Below, in pieces: positions 53,242 to 63,269 of a stretch of 64,000 bases of DNA. The translations under genes were made by a program, and so were the position numbers. The stretch spans positions 372,001 to 436,000 of the forward strand of contig CAWGLR010000001.1 of the NCBI GenBank assembly GCA_963823565.1, written 5' to 3'. The notes beneath the pieces were generated by a model. It worked only from the letters and a program-made list of their open reading frames with translations. It had not been told where the DNA came from and did no database searches. This stretch comes from RHKX01 sp963823565 (GTDB lineage Bacteria; Actinomycetota; Thermoleophilia; Solirubrobacterales; 70-9). Positions within the stretch are counted from its first letter, which is position 1, and every line of letters starts with the position of its first letter.

Positions 53242-54181
53242 GATCGGGGACGAGTCGCTCGAGGCCCGCAGCGCGCACCACCTCCTGGTCCTCGTCGTAC
53301 TTGAGCACCGAGCCGAGGGTGCGGTCGACGGCGGCGGCGTCGAGCCGCTCGATCCCGAGCAGGTCGAGCGCGGCCAGCCAATCGATCGCCTCGGCGATTC
53401 CGGGCGGCTTCTGCACGTCGGAGTCGCGCATCCGCGCCACGGCGTCGGCGACCTGCACCGCGAGCCGCTCGGAGGCCCCGCTCACCCGGCGGCGGATGAT
53501 CTCGACCTCGCGCTCGGGGTGCGGATACTCGATCCACCGATAAAGGCAGCGGCGCTTGACGGCGTCGTGCAGATCGCGGGTGCGGTTGGAGGTGAGCACG
53601 ATGATCGGCGGGTGCGTCGCCCGGATCGTTCCGAGCTCGGGGATCGTCACCGCCGCGTCGGCGAGCAGCTCGAGCAGGAAGGCCTCGAAGTCGTCGTCGG
53701 CGCGGTCGATCTCGTCGATCAGCAGCACCGCGGGTCGCGGGCCGGGATGCTCCAGCGCCCGCAGCAGCGGCCTGCGGATCAGGTACTCGGAGCCGAACAG
53801 CTCTTGCTCCGAGAGGGCCTCGCCGCCCGACTCGGCGAGGCGGATGCTGAGCAGCTGGCGCGGGTAGTTCCACTCGTACAGCGCCTCGGCCGAGTCGATC
53901 CCCTCGTAGCACTGAAGCCGGATCAGCGGCGTCTCGAGCGCGCTCGCCAGCGCCAGGGCGGCCGCCGTCTTGCCGACGCCCGCCTCGCCCTCGAGCAGGA
54001 GCGGCTGCGGCAGCCGCAGGCCGAGGAACAGCGACGTGCCGAGGCCCTGGTCGACCAGGTAGTCGGCGGCGGCGAGGCGCCGGGCGAGCGTCTCGATGTC
54101 GGGGGCGAGACGCGCGATCTCATCGCTCGCCTCACCCGTCGCCCGGCTCGAGCCCGACGGACCCTCGCTCGCTCCGCTCAT
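53234..54181 (-). CDS. coxD: CoxD, MoxR-type AAA+ ATPase for CO dehydrogenase maturation
   Basis: 315-residue AAA+ ATPase: Walker A GEAGVGKT (65-72), Walker B LLIDEIDRA, sensor segment TSNRTRDL, and arginine-finger region KRRCLYRW. In other CO oxidisers CoxD unfolds apo-CoxL to install the [CuSMoO2] site with CoxE. Start ATG overlaps the mobA-like stop (ATGA), and its own end overlaps coxE by 8 bases. Confidence 0.92.
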   Translation of the reverse strand: MSGASEGPSGSSRATGEASDEIARLAPDIETLARRLAAADYLVDQGLGTSLFLGLRLPQPLLLEGEAGVGKTAAALALASALETPLIRLQCYEGIDSAEALYEWNYPRQLLSIRLAESGGEALSEQELFGSEYLIRRPLLRALEHPGPRPAVLLIDEIDRADDDFEAFLLELLADAAVTIPELGTIRATHPPIIVLTSNRTRDLHDAVKRRCLYRWIEYPHPEREVEIIRRRVSGASERLAVQVADAVARMRDSDVQKPPGIAEAIDWLAALDLLGIERLDAAAVDRTLGSVLKYDEDQEVVRAAGLERLVPDRG

Positions 54182-54801
54182 GCCCGCACCGACTCGTCGA
54201 GGACCGCGCGGTAGTCCTCCTCGGTGTCGACGTCGCGCGGGATCGGGCCCGGGATCTCGACCTCGGCTGCGGCCTCGCCGGCGCGGTCGAGCAGCCGCCA
54301 CACCCCCCGGTCGCCGTGCAGCTGGGCGAGATCCCCGAACAGCTCGCGCGAGAAGGCGATCGGGTGGCCGCGGCCGTCCTCGTAGCGGCAGACGGCGATC
54401 GGCGCCTCGCCGATTCCGGCGACGAGCGCGGCGAGCGTCTCGGCTCGGACCCCGGGCTGGTCGCCGAGCATCAGCACCAGCACGTCGCAGCCGGGGTCGA
54501 GTGCGGCGAGCGCCGCGGCGATCGAGGACGAGCAGCCGGCGCCGAACTCCTCGTTGACGACCACGTCGGCGCCGCCCATGTCGACCCGGTCGCGGACCTC
54601 CTCGGCCGCGCCGCCGATCGCGACGATCGTCTGGTCGAAGCCGAAGCCGCGAGCAACGCCGACGACGTGCCCGAGCAGCGTCTCCGCTCCGTCCTCGCTG
54701 GGATAGGGCAGCAGCTGCTTGGGACGGCCGAGCCGGCGCGAGCCGCCCGCCCCGAGCACGAGCCCCGCGACGAAGCGCTCGCCCTCAGCCGACGCGGACA
54801 T
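54178..54801 (-). CDS. MobA/MocA-like molybdopterin cytidylyltransferase
   Basis: 207-residue nucleotidyltransferase: LGAGGSRRLGRPKQLLPY (about 17-34) is the MobA-family signature, LMLGDQPGV the metal-binding stretch and GRGHPIAFS the late part. It makes the dinucleotide (MCD) form of the molybdenum cofactor used by CO dehydrogenase. It starts inside the last 17 bases of the XdhC-YHS gene and overlaps coxD by 4. Confidence 0.9.
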   Translation of the reverse strand: MSASAEGERFVAGLVLGAGGSRRLGRPKQLLPYPSEDGAETLLGHVVGVARGFGFDQTIVAIGGAAEEVRDRVDMGGADVVVNEEFGAGCSSSIAAALAALDPGCDVLVLMLGDQPGVRAETLAALVAGIGEAPIAVCRYEDGRGHPIAFSRELFGDLAQLHGDRGVWRLLDRAGEAAAEVEIPGPIPRDVDTEEDYRAVLDESVRA

Positions 54802-55785
54802 GCTCTCCCCGCGCCTCGAAGGCCGCCTTGCAGCCGGAGCCGCAGAAGTAGATCGTCTCGCCGTCGCGCTCCAGCGAGAGCGTGCTCGGCACGGCCGCCA
54901 CCGTCATCCCGCAGATCGGGTCGACCGCGACCGCCGCCGCGGGGGCCTCCGGCCGGTCCGCGGCGGCGGGCGATCCCGCCGCGCGGGCAGGGTCCCGATC
55001 GCCGCTCCGCCGGACCTCGACCACGCGCGCGAGCACCGAGAGCGCGATCTCGCCGGCGGCGTGCGAGCCGATCGGGATCCCGGCGGGGACCTCGACGCGG
55101 GCGAGGAGCTCCTCGGCGAGGCCGCCCTGGCGCAGCTCGTCGAGGACGCCGGCGCCGCGCTTGTCGGAGGCGACCAGGCCGACGTAGGGCACCCCCGCCT
55201 CGAGCGCCCGGCGCAGGGCTGCCAGCTCGTCGCGGCCGTGGGCGGCGACGATCAGCGCGAGATCTCCCTCCTCGGGCCCGGGATCGGCGCCGTCGCCCGC
55301 GACCACCTCGAGCCCGAGCTCGGGCCCGATCCGCAGGAGCGCCGCCGCGGTCGGCGTATCGCCGACGACGACCACCCGCGGGGCGGGCGGGGCGGGCTCG
55401 AGGAAGACCTCGATCGCGCCGCCCGAGAGGCAGGGATTCTTGACGGTCACCGTGCCCTGCTCCCCCCCGGGCACCTCCTCGCCGGCGGCGGCGAGCTGCT
55501 CGGGCGTCATCTCGGCCTCGTCGAGGCCCTCGCCCCGCTCGGGATCGGGGAGGATCCGCAGCAGGGCGGGCTCGTCGCGCTGCAGCGCCAGCAGCGAGTA
55601 GGCCTTGACGCTCTGCTCGGCGCAGACGCCGCCGACGAAGCCCTCGATCGTGCCGTCGCCGAGCACCAGGGCGACGCTGCCCGGCTGGACGCTGGTGGGG
55701 CGCTGCACCCGGACCACGGTGGCGATGACGAACGGCTCGCGCGCGGCGGCCAGCTCCTCGGATCGCCGCGCCAGCTCGGGCGTGA

Positions 55786-55789
<4 letters not shown>
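54785..55789 (-). CDS. XdhC/CoxI-family cofactor protein fused to a C-terminal YHS domain
   Basis: 334 residues. The N-terminal XdhC domain (about 1-110) starts ELARRSEELAAAREPFVIAT and includes GSVALVLGDGTIEGFVGGVC; a Rossmann-like XdhC C-terminal domain (about 135-270) has VVVVGDTPTAAALL. Residues about 287-332 are a YHS domain: VDPICGMTV, then YFCGSGCKAAFE with its Cys pairs (C-x3-C). XdhC proteins bind and sulphurate the molybdenum cofactor; YHS domains can bind metal such as copper. The fusion fits delivery of both. Starts with ATGA on the coxL stop. Confidence 0.85.
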
Positions 55790-58170
<2,381 letters not shown>

Positions 58171-58172
58171 GC

Positions 58173-58652
58173 TCAGACCTCCTGCCTGTTCGCCTGCTCG
58201 TGCTCGGCCGCCCAGCGGATCGCGGCGACGATGTTCTGGTAGCCGGTGCAGCGGCAGATGCTGCCGGAGATCGCGGTGCGGATCTCCTCGTCGGTCGGGT
58301 CCGGGTTCGCGTCGAGCAGCGCCCGCCCGGTCATGATCATCCCCGGGGTGCAGAACCCGCATTGAAGCGCGTGATGCTCGTGGAAGCCCTGCTGGACGGG
58401 GTCGAGCTCGCCGTCGGACTCCAGCGACTCGATCGTGCGGACCTCGTGGCCCTCGCACATCGCGGCCAGCACCGTGCACGACTTCACCGGCCTTCCGTCC
58501 ATCAGCACCATGCAAGCGCCGCAGTTGGACGTGTCGCAGCCCCAGTGGGTGCCCTTCATGCCGAGCACGTCGCGGATGAAGTGGACGAGCAGGACGCGCG
58601 GCTCGGCCTCCCTCGATACCCGCTCGCCGTTGACCGTCATCGAGATCTCCAT
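58173..58652 (-). CDS. coxS: CoxS, small (2Fe-2S) subunit of CO dehydrogenase
   Basis: 159 residues with both [2Fe-2S] sites: plant-type ferredoxin Cys C39, C44, C47, C59 (GCDTSNCGACMV) and the alpha-helical domain Cys C98, C101, C133, C135 (CGFCTPGM, CRCTGYQN). It moves electrons from CoxL to CoxM. ATG 58652 follows AGGAGG; coxM ends two bases before it. Confidence 0.96.
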   Translation of the reverse strand: MEISMTVNGERVSREAEPRVLLVHFIRDVLGMKGTHWGCDTSNCGACMVLMDGRPVKSCTVLAAMCEGHEVRTIESLESDGELDPVQQGFHEHHALQCGFCTPGMIMTGRALLDANPDPTDEEIRTAISGSICRCTGYQNIVAAIRWAAEHEQANRQEV

Positions 58653-58654
58653 CG

Positions 58655-59530
58655 TCAGGCCTCCTGGTTGAGCGCCCGTGCCGCCGCGCGGCGCAGCGCG
58701 CGCTGGGTGAGCACGCCGGCGAGGTGCCGTTTGTAGTCGACCGGGCCGCGGCCGTCGGGGCTCGGCGAGCAGTCCTCGGAGGCGATCTCCCCCGCCTCCG
58801 CGAACAGCCCCTCCGAGGGGGCCCGGCCGCGGAGCAGCTCCTCGGCCCGGTCGAGGTGAACCGTCGTGAGCCCGACCGCGCTGAGCGCGACCCCCGCCTC
58901 GGCGATCGTGCCGCCGTCGACCCACAGGGCCGCCGACGCCGCGGCGACCGCCCAGTCGCCGGCCCGGCGCTCGACCTTCTCGTGGGCGCTGCCCGCGCCC
59001 GCCCGCAGCGGCAGGCGCACCTCGGTGAGCAGCTCGCCGGCGCCGACCGCGGTGGTGAACGGGCCGACGTGGAAGCCCTCCATCCCGACGACTCTCTCGC
59101 CCTCGCCGCCGCGGATCACCACCTTCGCCTTCGCGGCGCTGCAGACCGCCGAGAGGTCCTCGGCCGCGTCCGCCTGGCAGAGCGAGCCGCCGATCGTCCC
59201 CCGGTTGCGGACGGCGGGGTCGGCGATCACCCGCTCGGCGTCGGCGAAGACCGGGAAGTGGACGGCGAGCAGCTCGGACTCGAGCAGGTCGACGTGGCGG
59301 GTGAGGGCGCCGATCCGGATCTCCGATCCCTGCTCGCGGATGTAGGAGAGCTCGTCGAGCTCGTTGATGTCGACGAGATGCGCGGGCCCGGCGAGCCGCA
59401 GCTTCATCATCGGCAGGAGGCTGTGCCCGCCGGCGATGATCCGAGCCCCTGGCCCGTGGCGGCCGAGCGCCGCGATCGCGCCGTCGACGCTGCGCGCCCG
59501 CTCGTACTGGAATGGTGCCGGCGTCTGCAT
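58655..59530 (-). CDS. coxM: CoxM, medium (FAD) subunit of CO dehydrogenase
   Basis: 291 residues of the FAD-binding subunit. The two FAD motifs are AGGHSLLP (33-40) and TIGGS (112-116, followed by QADAAED). It passes electrons towards quinone. ATG 59530 with a GGAGCG-type site just upstream, 11 bases after the last of the five small membrane-protein genes. Confidence 0.95.
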   Translation of the reverse strand: MQTPAPFQYERARSVDGAIAALGRHGPGARIIAGGHSLLPMMKLRLAGPAHLVDINELDELSYIREQGSEIRIGALTRHVDLLESELLAVHFPVFADAERVIADPAVRNRGTIGGSLCQADAAEDLSAVCSAAKAKVVIRGGEGERVVGMEGFHVGPFTTAVGAGELLTEVRLPLRAGAGSAHEKVERRAGDWAVAAASAALWVDGGTIAEAGVALSAVGLTTVHLDRAEELLRGRAPSEGLFAEAGEIASEDCSPSPDGRGPVDYKRHLAGVLTQRALRRAAARALNQEA

Positions 59531-59541
59531 CTCCGCGCTCC

Positions 59542-60168
59542 TCAGCCGCGCCGCTCGGGCAGTCGCTTGCGCGGGGCGCCGACGTCCTCGCGCCGCTCGT
59601 ACTGGACCGGGGCGTCGGTGCCGATCACCGGCGAGCGCGACAGGCTCGGCGGTCGGTCGTGGCGCTCCGAGGCGTAGAGCAGACGCGCCGCCAGGCTGCC
59701 GCCCTCGATGTTGCGCAGGACCTCCCCCCCGGCCGGGCTGGCGGCGGCGATCGGCGCCTCGCGACCGAGCCGGGCGAGGGTGAGGGTGCCCTTCGTGTAG
59801 ACCTCGCCGATCCGCGGCGGCTCAACCTCGCCGCTGTCGGGGAAGTCGCGCAGGCCCGCCCTCGCGGCGCCTGGGTAGAGCCCCTCGATCAGCCCCATCG
59901 AATCGGCGAGGCCGGCCTTCTTGACCAGGAGGCCCTCGAGCGCCTCCACCGCGGCGTCGAGGTCCCGGTTGATCTCGGTCACCACCTCGTTCACCGGACC
60001 GGTCTTGGCGACGATCTCGCCGACGCCGTCGATCGCGCGGCCGAGGCCGGCGGATATGCGCCGCAGGGCGAGGATCGTCGAGACCAAGTAGTAGACGAGC
60101 GCGAGCACGATCAGGACGACTGCGACGAGCATCAGCACGCCGGGGGCGACGATCGCGAGCGGGATCAC
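59542..60168 (-). CDS. Small membrane protein P5 of the cox-linked cassette
   Basis: 208 residues: N-terminal TM helix (about 9-34, LMLVAVVLIVLALVYYLV), then a helical segment GLGRAIDGVGEIVAKTGPVN and DLDAAVEALEGLLVKKAGLA, and a long tail with EPPRIGEVYTKGTLTLARL of unknown fold. The longest of the five. Start GTG overlaps the stop of P4 (GTGA). No named family. Sits directly before coxM and may anchor or organise the enzyme. Confidence 0.7.
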   Translation of the reverse strand: MIPLAIVAPGVLMLVAVVLIVLALVYYLVSTILALRRISAGLGRAIDGVGEIVAKTGPVNEVVTEINRDLDAAVEALEGLLVKKAGLADSMGLIEGLYPGAARAGLRDFPDSGEVEPPRIGEVYTKGTLTLARLGREAPIAAASPAGGEVLRNIEGGSLAARLLYASERHDRPPSLSRSPVIGTDAPVQYERREDVGAPRKRLPERRG

Positions 60169-60437
60169 CGCGCCCCCTCCTCGGCATCGTCGACGATCAC
60201 GTCGAGCGAGCCACCGTAGTCGGCGACCGTCGCCACCGTCCGGCTGACCTGCTCCTTCGTGGTCAGGAGGAGCGCCGCGGCGTCGAGATCCCTCGAGCCC
60301 GCCTCCGCCGTCGATGCGATCCGATCGACCGAGGGGCCGATGCCGTTCGCCGCTCGCAGGACGCCCGAGAGCAGATAGACCACCACGGGGAAGATCACGA
60401 CGAGCAGGACGATGCTGCCGATCCACCAGACGGTCAT
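60165..60437 (-). CDS. Small membrane protein P4 of the cox-linked cassette
   Basis: 90 residues: TM helix about 5-27 (IGSIVLLVVIFPVVVYLLSG), then a helix with GPSVDRIASTAEAGSRDLDA and a charged end DVIVDDAEEGAR. ATG 60437 overlaps the P3 stop (ATGA). Same plan as the neighbours: one helix in the membrane and a short helical cytoplasmic part. No named family. Confidence 0.7.
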   Translation of the reverse strand: MTVWWIGSIVLLVVIFPVVVYLLSGVLRAANGIGPSVDRIASTAEAGSRDLDAAALLLTTKEQVSRTVATVADYGGSLDVIVDDAEEGAR

Positions 60438-60706
60438 CGCGGCCTCCGCTCCGCGACGACGGCCGCCTTGCGCGCGATCCCGGGAAGCGCCGCGAGGATC
60501 GCGTCGAACTGCGAGTTGATCGCCTTCACCGCTCCCTCGAGTGGCCGCAGGTGCCGGCCCTCGACCTGCTCGAGCCCGCTTGCCAGCGAGTCGAGGCCGG
60601 TCGAGATCACCTCGAGGTCGCGACGGACGAGGATCAGGGCCGTCGCGAGCACCGCGACCACGACCACAGCGAGGATCACCGCGAGGACTATCTGCAGGTC
60701 GCTCAC
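60434..60706 (-). CDS. Small membrane protein P3 of the cox-linked cassette
   Basis: 90 residues: TM helix about 5-27 (QIVLAVILAVVVVAVLATAL), then a helix rich in heptads, RRDLEVISTGLDSLASGLEQ and INSQFDAILAALPGIARKA, likely a coiled coil. GTG 60706 overlaps the P2 stop (GTGA). No named family. Confidence 0.7.
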   Translation of the reverse strand: MSDLQIVLAVILAVVVVAVLATALILVRRDLEVISTGLDSLASGLEQVEGRHLRPLEGAVKAINSQFDAILAALPGIARKAAVVAERRPR

Positions 60707-61047
60707 CCGGGAGCCGCCTCGGCGACCGCGGCGCCGCCGTCGGATCCGTTGCCGTCGCCGGGCAGCGTCCCGAAGCCGTCGGTGAGCGCGTTCATGTAGG
60801 CGTCCTGGACGGCGGCCTCCTCGTGGATCTCGGCCAGGACCGGGGCGGTCGCCTCGAGCTTCGGGATGTGCTCGGTGTTGGCGCCGATCGCGCCCGCGGT
60901 CTCGAGCAGGTTCCCCACCGACCGCCTGATCGCGCCGGTCGCGACCAGGAGCGCGATCAGCAGCGCACCGACGACCAGCGCCGCGACGAGGCCGATCGAC
61001 AGCGCGATCCAGCCCCAGGTCTCGCCGGTGACCGCGAGCGGGATCAC
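60703..61047 (-). CDS. Small membrane protein P2 of the cox-linked cassette
   Basis: 114 residues: TM helix about 11-37 (GWIALSIGLVAALVVGALLI), helix AIRRSVGNLLETAGAIGANT, then KLEATAPVLAEIHEEAAVQD and a Gly/Asp-rich tail. GTG 61047 overlaps the P1 stop (GTGA). No named family. Confidence 0.7.
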   Translation of the reverse strand: MIPLAVTGETWGWIALSIGLVAALVVGALLIALLVATGAIRRSVGNLLETAGAIGANTEHIPKLEATAPVLAEIHEEAAVQDAYMNALTDGFGTLPGDGNGSDGGAAVAEAAPG

Positions 61048-61301
61048 CTGCCCACGGCCGCCTTGCGGACCGCCCGCGCGGCGTGCAGGATCCGCACCCC
61101 GGAGTCGTTGATCCGCTCGACGCCGCCAAGCCCGGCGGTCTGCTCGCGGACCGTGCCCAGGCCCTCCTCAGCGGTCTCGGCCTGGCTGGCGATCCGCTGC
61201 GCGAGCACGACGATCGTGATCACGATCGCGGCGGCCACCGCGATCACCAGGACCCCGAGCCCGATCCCGACCGGCCACCAGGCGGACGCAGCGATCAGCA
61301 C
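61044..61301 (-). CDS. Small membrane protein P1 of the cox-linked cassette
   Basis: 85 residues: TM helix about 9-34 (GIGLGVLVIAVAAAIVITIV), helix QRIASQAETAEEGLGTVREQ, and a basic end ARAVRKAAVGR. First gene of the proposed 14-gene operon. GTG 61301 is the first start with GGGG 8 bases upstream; the frame is open a little further without a start codon. The cox promoter should lie in the 159 bases up to the divergent XdhC gene. Confidence 0.6.
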   Translation of the reverse strand: MLIAASAWWPVGIGLGVLVIAVAAAIVITIVVLAQRIASQAETAEEGLGTVREQTAGLGGVERINDSGVRILHAARAVRKAAVGR

Positions 61302-61460
61302 GCCCGAACCCCAGAACTCGTCGCTGAGATCGAAACCAACGTCAACGTGTTGCGGTCTCCTCCAACTCGCCGCTGCTTGTGTCGAACAGTACCAACGTCG
61401 CGGCGCCGGGAGAGCGCGTCGAGGGCCGGAGGGTCGGCGCGCTAGCCTCAGGCGAGAGGA

Positions 61461-62594
61461 GTGGTGAGCAGCCTGTCGAGCTCCGAACAGATCGCCGCGG
61501 AGTGGTTGCGCGAGGGCCGCCGGGTCGTCGCGGCGACCCTCGTCGAGCGGATCGGCTCCGCGCCGCTCGACCCCGGCGCCCGGATGCTGGTCGACGATCG
61601 CGACAACATCGAGGGCTCGGTGACCGGCGGCTGCGTCGAGGGAGCACTGGTCGAGGAGGCTCACGAGGTCCTCGCCGGAGGCGGGCCGAGGGTCGCCAGC
61701 TACGGGGTCTCCAACGAGGAAGCCGCCGGCGTCGGCTTGATGTGCGGAGGAACGGTGCGCGTCTTCGTGCACGAGCTCGCCGCGGACGACGCCGAGGCGG
61801 TTGCGACGGTCGCGGCGGCGCGCTCGGCGGCGGAGCCCGTGGCGATGGGGACCCTGCTCGACGGCGAGCGCGCCGGCGCGATGATGGCGATCGGCCTCGA
61901 CCGCGCCGTCGGCAGCCTCGGCGTCAGCGAGCTGCTCGACCGGTCGGTCGAGCGCGACGCTCGCGGCCAGCTCGACGAGGGCGTCTCACGGGTCCGCCGC
62001 TACGGAGCCGGCGGCGAGGTGATGGGCTCCGAGCTCGCCGTCTACATCCAGGCCTTCTCGACGCCGCCGCAGATGATCATCTTCGGCGCGATCGACTTCT
62101 CCGCCGAGATGGCCAAGGTCGCCGCCGGGACCGGCTACCGGGTGACGATCTGCGACGCCCGCGAGCCCTTCATCCGCAGCCCCCGCTTCGCCGAGAGCGC
62201 CGAGACGGTCGTCGACTGGCCCGACCGCCACCTGCGCCAGCGCGAGCTCGGGCCCCGCGACGTCGTCCTCGTCTTCACCCACGACCCCAAGTTCGACGAG
62301 CCCGCCCTGATCGCAGCGCTCGAGACCGACGCCGGCTACATCGGCGCCCTCGGCAGCCGGCGCACCCAGGACCGCCGTGCCGAGCGCCTCCGCGAGGCCG
62401 GCCTCGACGAGGAGCAGATCGACCGCGTCCATGCGCCATGCGGCCTCGACATCGGCGCCCGCACGCCATCCGAGACCGCCGTCTCGATCCTCGCCGAGGT
62501 CGTCGCCATCCGCACCGGCCGCTCGGGCGAGCCCCTCCAAGAGACGGACGGCCCGATCCACCCGGCCCGCAGCGCGGCGGAGCTGGGGAGCTAG
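61461..62594 (+). CDS. XdhC/CoxI-family protein (second, without YHS domain)
   Basis: 377 residues. N-terminal XdhC domain (RIGSAPLDPGARMLVDDRDN, then IEGSVTGGCVEGALVEEAHE) and C-terminal Rossmann domain with IIFGAIDFSAEMAKVAAGTG, YIGALGSRRTQDRRAERLRE and APCGLDIGARTPSETAVSIL. It is the usual full-length XdhC type for molybdenum-cofactor sulphuration or insertion. Divergent from the cox operon (about 160 bases), so likely co-regulated. GTG 61461 or 61464 after GAGAGGA. Confidence 0.88.
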   Translation: MVSSLSSSEQIAAEWLREGRRVVAATLVERIGSAPLDPGARMLVDDRDNIEGSVTGGCVEGALVEEAHEVLAGGGPRVASYGVSNEEAAGVGLMCGGTVRVFVHELAADDAEAVATVAAARSAAEPVAMGTLLDGERAGAMMAIGLDRAVGSLGVSELLDRSVERDARGQLDEGVSRVRRYGAGGEVMGSELAVYIQAFSTPPQMIIFGAIDFSAEMAKVAAGTGYRVTICDAREPFIRSPRFAESAETVVDWPDRHLRQRELGPRDVVLVFTHDPKFDEPALIAALETDAGYIGALGSRRTQDRRAERLREAGLDEEQIDRVHAPCGLDIGARTPSETAVSILAEVVAIRTGRSGEPLQETDGPIHPARSAAELGS

Positions 62595-62650
62595 ACGATC
62601 GCCCCGCAAACGACCGTTCCGTGCTTTACGGGGCGTAGGCCCTGAACGCA

Positions 62651-62677
62651 AGAAGCCCGCTCATCAAGCGGGCTTCT
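62651..62677. terminator. Terminator after tRNA-Met (and after the second XdhC gene)
   Basis: AGAAGCCCGC (62651-62660) and GCGGGCTTCT (62668-62677), a 10-base-pair perfect stem with loop TCATCAA. It lies 6 bases beyond the tRNA 3' end on the minus strand and 57 bases after the XdhC stop on the plus strand, so it can serve both. Confidence 0.85.
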
Positions 62678-62682
62678 CCGTA

Positions 62683-62756
62683 TAGCGGGGGCAGGATTTG
62701 AACCTGCGACCTCCGGGTTATGAGCCCGGCGAGCTACCTGACTGCTCCACCCCGCG
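62683..62756 (-). tRNA. Initiator tRNA-Met (CAT anticodon)
   Basis: 74 bases folding as a tRNA with anticodon CAT in the loop CTCATAA. The anticodon stem has the three G-C pairs (GGG with CCC) that mark initiator tRNA, and the first acceptor pair is mismatched (C1 with U72), also an initiator mark. T-arm GGTTCAAATCC. CCA is not encoded. Confidence 0.95.
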
Positions 62757-62767
62757 GCGGACGGGTG

Positions 62768-62797
62768 ATTCTAGCAGCGGATTTGCGCTCGGCTCAA
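62768..62797 (-). promoter_or_regulatory. Housekeeping sigma promoter of the initiator tRNA
   Basis: Reading on the minus strand: -35 TTGAGC at 62797-62792, 18-base spacer, -10 TAGAAT at 62773-62768. Transcription would start about 5 bases before the tRNA 5' end at 62756. A near-consensus SigA-type promoter. Confidence 0.85.
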
Positions 62798-62802
62798 CCG
62801 TG

Positions 62803-62844
62803 CTGGGGTCGCTCGGTTCGGTATTTCGAACTCAGTGACCCCAG
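62803..62844. repeat. 18-base inverted repeat upstream of the tRNA promoter
   Basis: Arms 62803-62820 and 62827-62844 pair at 15 of 18 positions around the loop GTATTT; both begin or end with CTGGGGTC. It lies just upstream of the -35 box of the tRNA gene and downstream of the lactamase-fold remnant on the same strand. Could be the terminator of that gene's former transcript. Confidence 0.55.
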
Positions 62845-62924
62845 TAGGGGAAGGAGCAGCGGCGGCTGGGCCCCCGGGGGAAGGAGGCGGGCGGGTCAGG
62901 CGCCAAAGGGGCCGGGCCTCGCGC

Positions 62925-63188
62925 TCAGGAGGGGCCGGCCGCGCGGGCGGCGGCGACGATCGCGGCGGCGCCCTCGCGCCACGGCTCGCCGTGGCCGGTG
63001 AGGACGGTCCCGGCGCCGAGGTCGGCGATCGCGCCGATCGAGGCGAGGTTGCGCTCGCTGTCGGCGGTCGCCGCGCCGGCGACGATCTGGGGGCCGCGGC
63101 GGCCCGTGTACGGATTGAGGGTGACGACCGCGTCGCCCGCGTCGTCCTCGATCCGGTGGATTCCCGGTGCGACGTCGGCCTGCAGCAT
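62925..63188 (-). pseudogene. Metallo-beta-lactamase-fold hydrolase remnant with internal deletion
   Basis: 87 residues: the start LQADVAPGIHRIEDDAGDAV looks like the first strands of an MBL-fold protein, and the end RNLASIGAIADLGAGTVLTG, then HGEPW, looks like the last. The zinc-ligand motif HxHxDH and the middle of the protein are missing. It is likely a gene shortened by a deletion. Confidence 0.55.
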
Positions 63189-63269
63189 CCACGCCGCGAC
63201 TGCCCCCGGCGGGGCGGGCGGAAACCGCGACCGCGTTCGCGGCTTCCCGAACCGGGCATCCTGAACGGG

